Of a stretch of 41,124 bases of DNA, positions 37,846 to 41,124 are shown in pieces; within the stretch, counting starts at the first letter, position 1, and every line of letters begins with the position of its first letter. The DNA lies in the IMG/VR virus record IMGVR_UViG_3300042450_000242, positions 1-41,124 of that record; one strand, given 5' to 3'. The notes below the pieces were generated by a model, which saw only the letters and a list, made by a program, of their open reading frames with translations, did not search any database and had not been told where the DNA came from. Source of the DNA: a virus. The position numbers and the translations under genes are program-made.

Positions 37846-39506
37846 GTTGGGAGAAAGGAGTTCTATATGCTCACCAAGTAATCAAGGGGGAGATAAACGT
37901 CTGTCGCAACGTCAGGCTTGCTTGTCAGAGATTTATAAACCAGTTAGAAAATAAAGAATGGGAGTGGGCGTTTGATCCCGACTACCCACGCCATGTATTG
38001 TCATTCTCAGAATCCCTACGGCATACCAAAGGGCCGCAAGCGGGGGAGCCTGTAATACTAGAGCCGTTTCAGATTTTGTTTGTATGTGCTGTATATGGCT
38101 TCAGACACAAGAAAGACCCGTCGAGGAGGATGGTTCAAGACGTTATAATATTCATCCCGCGCAAGGCGGGGAAGTCTACGCTATCGGCTGTAATAGCATT
38201 GTATGAATTGGCTTGTGGAGAGGCTGGCGCAGAAGTATTTACATTGGCAACGAGTCGGGAGCAAGCGTCTATAGTATTTGATGCAGCGCGTGGCTTCATA
38301 GAGAATATGCCTTCAGACATAGCCGAGCTATTCAATCTATCAAAATATCAAATCAGCAGGGCCGGAGATAGCCAGTCAATGTTCAAGGCTTTATCCCGCG
38401 ATACCAAAAAGACGGGAGATGGAAAGAATCCATCGTGCGCGATCATTGATGAGGCGGCGCAGATCGTTGATAGAAACAGTATCGAAGTATTACATTCTGG
38501 AATGGTGGCTCGTCAAAACCCATTGAGGATATACATTACTACGGCATCCCATACAAAGGAGACGAAGTTCTACGAGGACTTGTCCATGCTGGAAAGTATC
38601 CTAAATGGAACCGCCCCAGATAACCACAGGTGGTTCGGCTTACTCTATGGGCTTGATCCGCAAGATGACTGGCGCGATCCCACTACATGGGCGAAGGCTA
38701 ACCCCATGCACGGCATAAGCATCTTCGAGGACGCTATCGCAGCACGGGCAGAAGAGGCAAGGCATAAACCAGCGGCACTCAATGAATTCCTCTGCAAAAC
38801 ATTAAATGTCTATGTGAGCGCAAACTCCGCATGGATTGACAGAGCGCATTGGGATGATCCCATTTGTTTGATAAAAGAGGATCGTGAGCCAGAGGCCGTG
38901 TTCATGGGATTCGATCTTGCAGCGACACGAGATTTGAACGCGGTCTGTACGTTAAAGAGATTCGGAGAGGACGATTACGAGGTTGAGTTTAAGTTCTTTT
39001 TGCCGGAAGCCGGATACGATCTGATACCAAAGCATTATCAGGATATATTCGGTCAGGCGCAAAAGTCTGGAATACTGCACCTAACAGAAGGGAATGTAAT
39101 AGATGACCGGGAGATAAGCGACTACATCATAAAGCAAGCGGAAAAGCATAATGTCAAAGAAATAGGATATGATGCTTACAACGCAGCGAGTATTGTGGCT
39201 AGGCTGCACGATGCTGGATTGCCTGTTAAGAAGGTGGGGCAGGGCATGGCGGTATTAAATAACCCATCTAAGTTCTTGGAGAAGCTGATAATCAACAAGA
39301 AGATTAAACATGACGGCAACCCGTTCGTTGGGTGGCAGCTAGGAAACTGCGAAGTCTATATGGACGTAAACGGCAATATAAAGGTGCGGAAGAATGAGTC
39401 TGATAAAGCGGCAAAAGTAGACGGGATCATCGCCATGATTATTGCAACGCACGGCGCACTCGATAACCCGTACACATCCAGCAGCTTCGGTTTCAGAAGT
39501 TTTTAG
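37842..39506 (+). CDS. terL: Terminase large subunit (ATPase and nuclease)
   Basis: This 554-residue protein starts with GTG overlapping the terS stop. Walker A is PRKAGKST (about 106-113), Walker B is AIIDEAAQ (about 200-207, Asp203-Glu204), with ITTASH as coupling motif (about 232). The nuclease half starts at VFMGFDLAATRDLNAV (about 353) with further acidic residues in EIGYDAYNAA and at the C-terminus (AKVDGIIAMIIATHG). This is the Terminase_1 family used with HK97 portals. It drives packaging. Confidence 0.95.
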   Translation: MSWEKGVLYAHQVIKGEINVCRNVRLACQRFINQLENKEWEWAFDPDYPRHVLSFSESLRHTKGPQAGEPVILEPFQILFVCAVYGFRHKKDPSRRMVQDVIIFIPRKAGKSTLSAVIALYELACGEAGAEVFTLATSREQASIVFDAARGFIENMPSDIAELFNLSKYQISRAGDSQSMFKALSRDTKKTGDGKNPSCAIIDEAAQIVDRNSIEVLHSGMVARQNPLRIYITTASHTKETKFYEDLSMLESILNGTAPDNHRWFGLLYGLDPQDDWRDPTTWAKANPMHGISIFEDAIAARAEEARHKPAALNEFLCKTLNVYVSANSAWIDRAHWDDPICLIKEDREPEAVFMGFDLAATRDLNAVCTLKRFGEDDYEVEFKFFLPEAGYDLIPKHYQDIFGQAQKSGILHLTEGNVIDDREISDYIIKQAEKHNVKEIGYDAYNAASIVARLHDAGLPVKKVGQGMAVLNNPSKFLEKLIINKKIKHDGNPFVGWQLGNCEVYMDVNGNIKVRKNESDKAAKVDGIIAMIIATHGALDNPYTSSSFGFRSF

Positions 39507-39537
39507 TATATAATCAGAGAAAATTAGGGGGTAAACG

Positions 39538-40941
39538 ATGGGAATGTTAGACATTTTCAAGCGTAAAGAGATAGTCCAGAAGGAAGCGAATACCGTTCTC
39601 GGTCAGCTTCAGCTAGGCAATCAAGTTGTCTATGCTACGGCAGGGCAGCAACTAACCTCCTCACAGCTTCTCTATGTAACAACATCTAGCACTACCACCG
39701 CTGGCAGAGTAATAGATGTATCTGCACTAACGCGGAACTCGACGGTTATGAGTTGCGTAGGTATTAAAGCTAGATCATTAGCACAATGCTCTATATCCGT
39801 AATGTCAAAGCAAACGGATGGATCATACGTTAACGCCACAACCGAATCTGATGCCAGCAAGGTTCCAGATAGAGAGCAGCGCAAAGCCAAGTCTGTATTG
39901 AGTCTGCTTACGAACCCAAATAACTTCCAAAGCCAATATGAATTTTGGTATCAGTGGTGTATGTGGCAAGACATATCTGGGGAATCATTTACTCTATGGT
40001 GGCGCAAGGATCAGCAAGATTCTTTAGCGACCCCGCTAGAGATGTATATGCTGGATTCGACCCTAATAACGGTTATTCTGAATCCTACGCGCTACCCTTC
40101 ATACCGTCTGTCAACTCCGAGCTACGGCTTCAGCAAGGATCAGCCGTTAGAATCACACCAAGTTATGCACGTTAAAGAGGCTGCATGGCAAGGATCAAGC
40201 GGGTTTAATAAGGGTATTTTGGCTACGGAACTGGTCGCTTTAGATCAGGATATTGACATTTATGCTAACTTTATCATGCAAAATGGGGCGAAACCGAGCG
40301 GAATTTTCACGACCGAGCAAGTTATCCCAGACGCTAAGTATAAAGAGGTGGCTAGTAGACTGAAGGAAACATGGAACGCGATGACCGGGACACGCAATAC
40401 CGATCAGAGCAAGGCTGGACAAGGGATGTTACTCGATCAAGGCATGAAGTATACCCCCGTGGATATGCTAACCCTTCAAGACGCGCAGACAGCGGAATTA
40501 AAGATTCAAACAATGTCGCGGATATGCGGATTGTTTGGAGTTCCTTCAGCGATGCTAGGGATCGGGGAGAGTTCGTTCAACAACACCCAATCTATGCTGG
40601 ACGAGTATTACAAGACCACCATGTATCCAATGATTATTAGTATTGAGCAAAAGCTCAAGCAGCAATTACTGAAGGGCTACCCGAACTTAGTGGTGAGATT
40701 TGATACCAAAGATTTCTTGAAGGGCGCGGCGTTGGATCAAATGAATTTTGCTGTTGCTGGCGTATCTAACGGGATATTAACTCCCAACGAGGCTAGAGAG
40801 TATTTGAATATTGAAAGCATAGAAGGTGCTGATAAATTAACAAGTAGCCCAAGTGGTGATATGATAGGTGGAAGAAGTCCTCAAGATACGGGTGGTGGTG
40901 GCGGCAATCAGACTAGCAAGATGAACATAGGAAAAACATGA
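39538..40941 (+). CDS. Portal protein, HK97 family
   Basis: This 467-residue protein has the HK97 portal pattern: SALTRNSTVMSCVGIKARSLA near 63, then LLTNPNNFQSQYEFWYQWC, then IFTTEQVIPDAKYKEVASRL, and ICGLFGVPSAMLGIGE with a C-terminal FAVAGVSNGILTPNEAREYL. It forms the dodecameric portal at one capsid vertex. AGGGGGT precedes the ATG. Its stop overlaps the start of the small junction gene. Confidence 0.93.
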   Translation: MGMLDIFKRKEIVQKEANTVLGQLQLGNQVVYATAGQQLTSSQLLYVTTSSTTTAGRVIDVSALTRNSTVMSCVGIKARSLAQCSISVMSKQTDGSYVNATTESDASKVPDREQRKAKSVLSLLTNPNNFQSQYEFWYQWCMWQDISGESFTLWWRKDQQDSLATPLEMYMLDSTLITVILNPTRYPSYRLSTPSYGFSKDQPLESHQVMHVKEAAWQGSSGFNKGILATELVALDQDIDIYANFIMQNGAKPSGIFTTEQVIPDAKYKEVASRLKETWNAMTGTRNTDQSKAGQGMLLDQGMKYTPVDMLTLQDAQTAELKIQTMSRICGLFGVPSAMLGIGESSFNNTQSMLDEYYKTTMYPMIISIEQKLKQQLLKGYPNLVVRFDTKDFLKGAALDQMNFAVAGVSNGILTPNEAREYLNIESIEGADKLTSSPSGDMIGGRSPQDTGGGGGNQTSKMNIGKT

Positions 40942-41124
40942 ACATACTAGATAAAATACTCGGCTTATTCGCTTCACAAGTAAGGAAGTCTGATGTTACA
41001 CTCCCTTCTATAGTTGAGCAGCCACATAACATAACAGATAATAACCAATCTATTAAAAATGGGGCTATCAATGAAGAACCTGCAACTGGTCTGCGAAGCG
41101 AAACTAAACCTAGACGAAAGCGAA
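40938..41124 (+). CDS. Small basic protein spanning the circular junction (partial here; continues at 2-157)
   Basis: The start codon overlaps the portal stop in an ATGA arrangement, so it is probably translationally coupled. The frame is open to the window end and, on the circular map, continues from base 2 to a TAG at 155-157, giving 66 residues. It begins MNILDKILGLFASQ, a possible short amphipathic helix, and ends in a Lys/Arg-rich tail (TKPRRKRIKQQ). It overlaps the start of the prohead protease by about 80 bases in another frame. I do not recognise the family. Its position between portal and protease suggests a head-assembly accessory role, which is inference. Confidence 0.6.
   Translation, partial: MNILDKILGLFASQVRKSDVTLPSIVEQPHNITDNNQSIKNGAINEEPATGLRSETKPRRKR
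40982..41124. repeat. Direct terminal repeat, right copy
   Basis: This is the second copy of the first 143 bases, identical at 142 positions. Any feature starting here, such as the small gene after the portal, should be read on into the left end of the window. The one differing base could be strain variation in the sampled population or a sequencing error. Confidence 0.95.

Noticed and set aside
1-41124. Temperate lifestyle genes (integrase, excisionase, CI/Cro)
   Set aside because: I found no tyrosine or serine recombinase and no clear repressor. Small winged-helix proteins exist, but alone do not support lysogeny.

Overview
The window is one complete unit of a double-stranded DNA tailed bacteriophage genome, most likely a siphovirus. 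The last 143 bases (40982-41124) repeat the first 143 with one mismatch, so the map closes into a circle of 40,981 bp. A gene that starts at 40938 runs across this junction and ends at 157. Host evidence is indirect. A two-component spanin (inner-membrane Rz plus outer-membrane Rz1 lipoprotein) and a small M15 peptidase endolysin point to a Gram-negative host. I saw no integrase, excisionase, CI-like repressor, tRNA or CRISPR array, so a lytic phage is the simplest reading, though this is not proven. Several genes have the flavour of aquatic phages: 2OG-Fe(II) oxygenases, glycine-rich tail-tip protein and fibre repeats.

Layout. On the plus strand, 36806-10128 (through the junction) holds packaging, head and tail genes: HNH nuclease, TerS, TerL, HK97 portal, a small junction gene, prohead protease, major capsid protein, a second capsid paralogue, head-tail connectors, major tail protein, a G/GT tail-assembly chaperone pair with a -1 frameshift site, and the tape measure. 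Positions 8846-19780 hold the tail tip and receptor-binding genes: two tail-tip proteins, a GNAT-like protein, a 1058-residue J-like protein, a split glycine-rich adhesin and two long fibre proteins sharing an N-terminal module. Positions 19781-21891 are the lysis region (two holin-like genes, spanins, M15 endolysin), with one phage protein of unknown role inside it. A strongly structured non-coding stretch follows at 21901-22034.

The minus strand from 27940 down to 22046 carries RusA resolvase, a DUF1376 replication protein, small DNA-binding proteins, a Ref-type HNH nuclease, a SleB-like hydrolase and a cassette of three different 2OG-Fe(II) oxygenases with a YkgJ-like Cys-rich protein. A divergent promoter region at 27941-28000 separates these from a plus-strand recombination operon (Sak3/DUF1071 annealing protein, YqaJ exonuclease, SSB) that ends in a clear terminator. 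Two near-identical promoter/operator modules then drive about 14 small early genes (29876-33292). These lead into an island (33289-36798) with a glycosyltransferase-like protein, a small permuted methyltransferase, an IbrA-like PP-loop (DUF3440) enzyme and two ParB-like proteins, which is a candidate nucleic-acid modification or anti-defence cassette.

The best leads are the 33289-36798 island, the 2OG oxygenase cassette, the RNA-like structure at 21901-22034, the tandem capsid paralogues separated by a hairpin, and the three-copy promoter/operator motif that appears on both strands.
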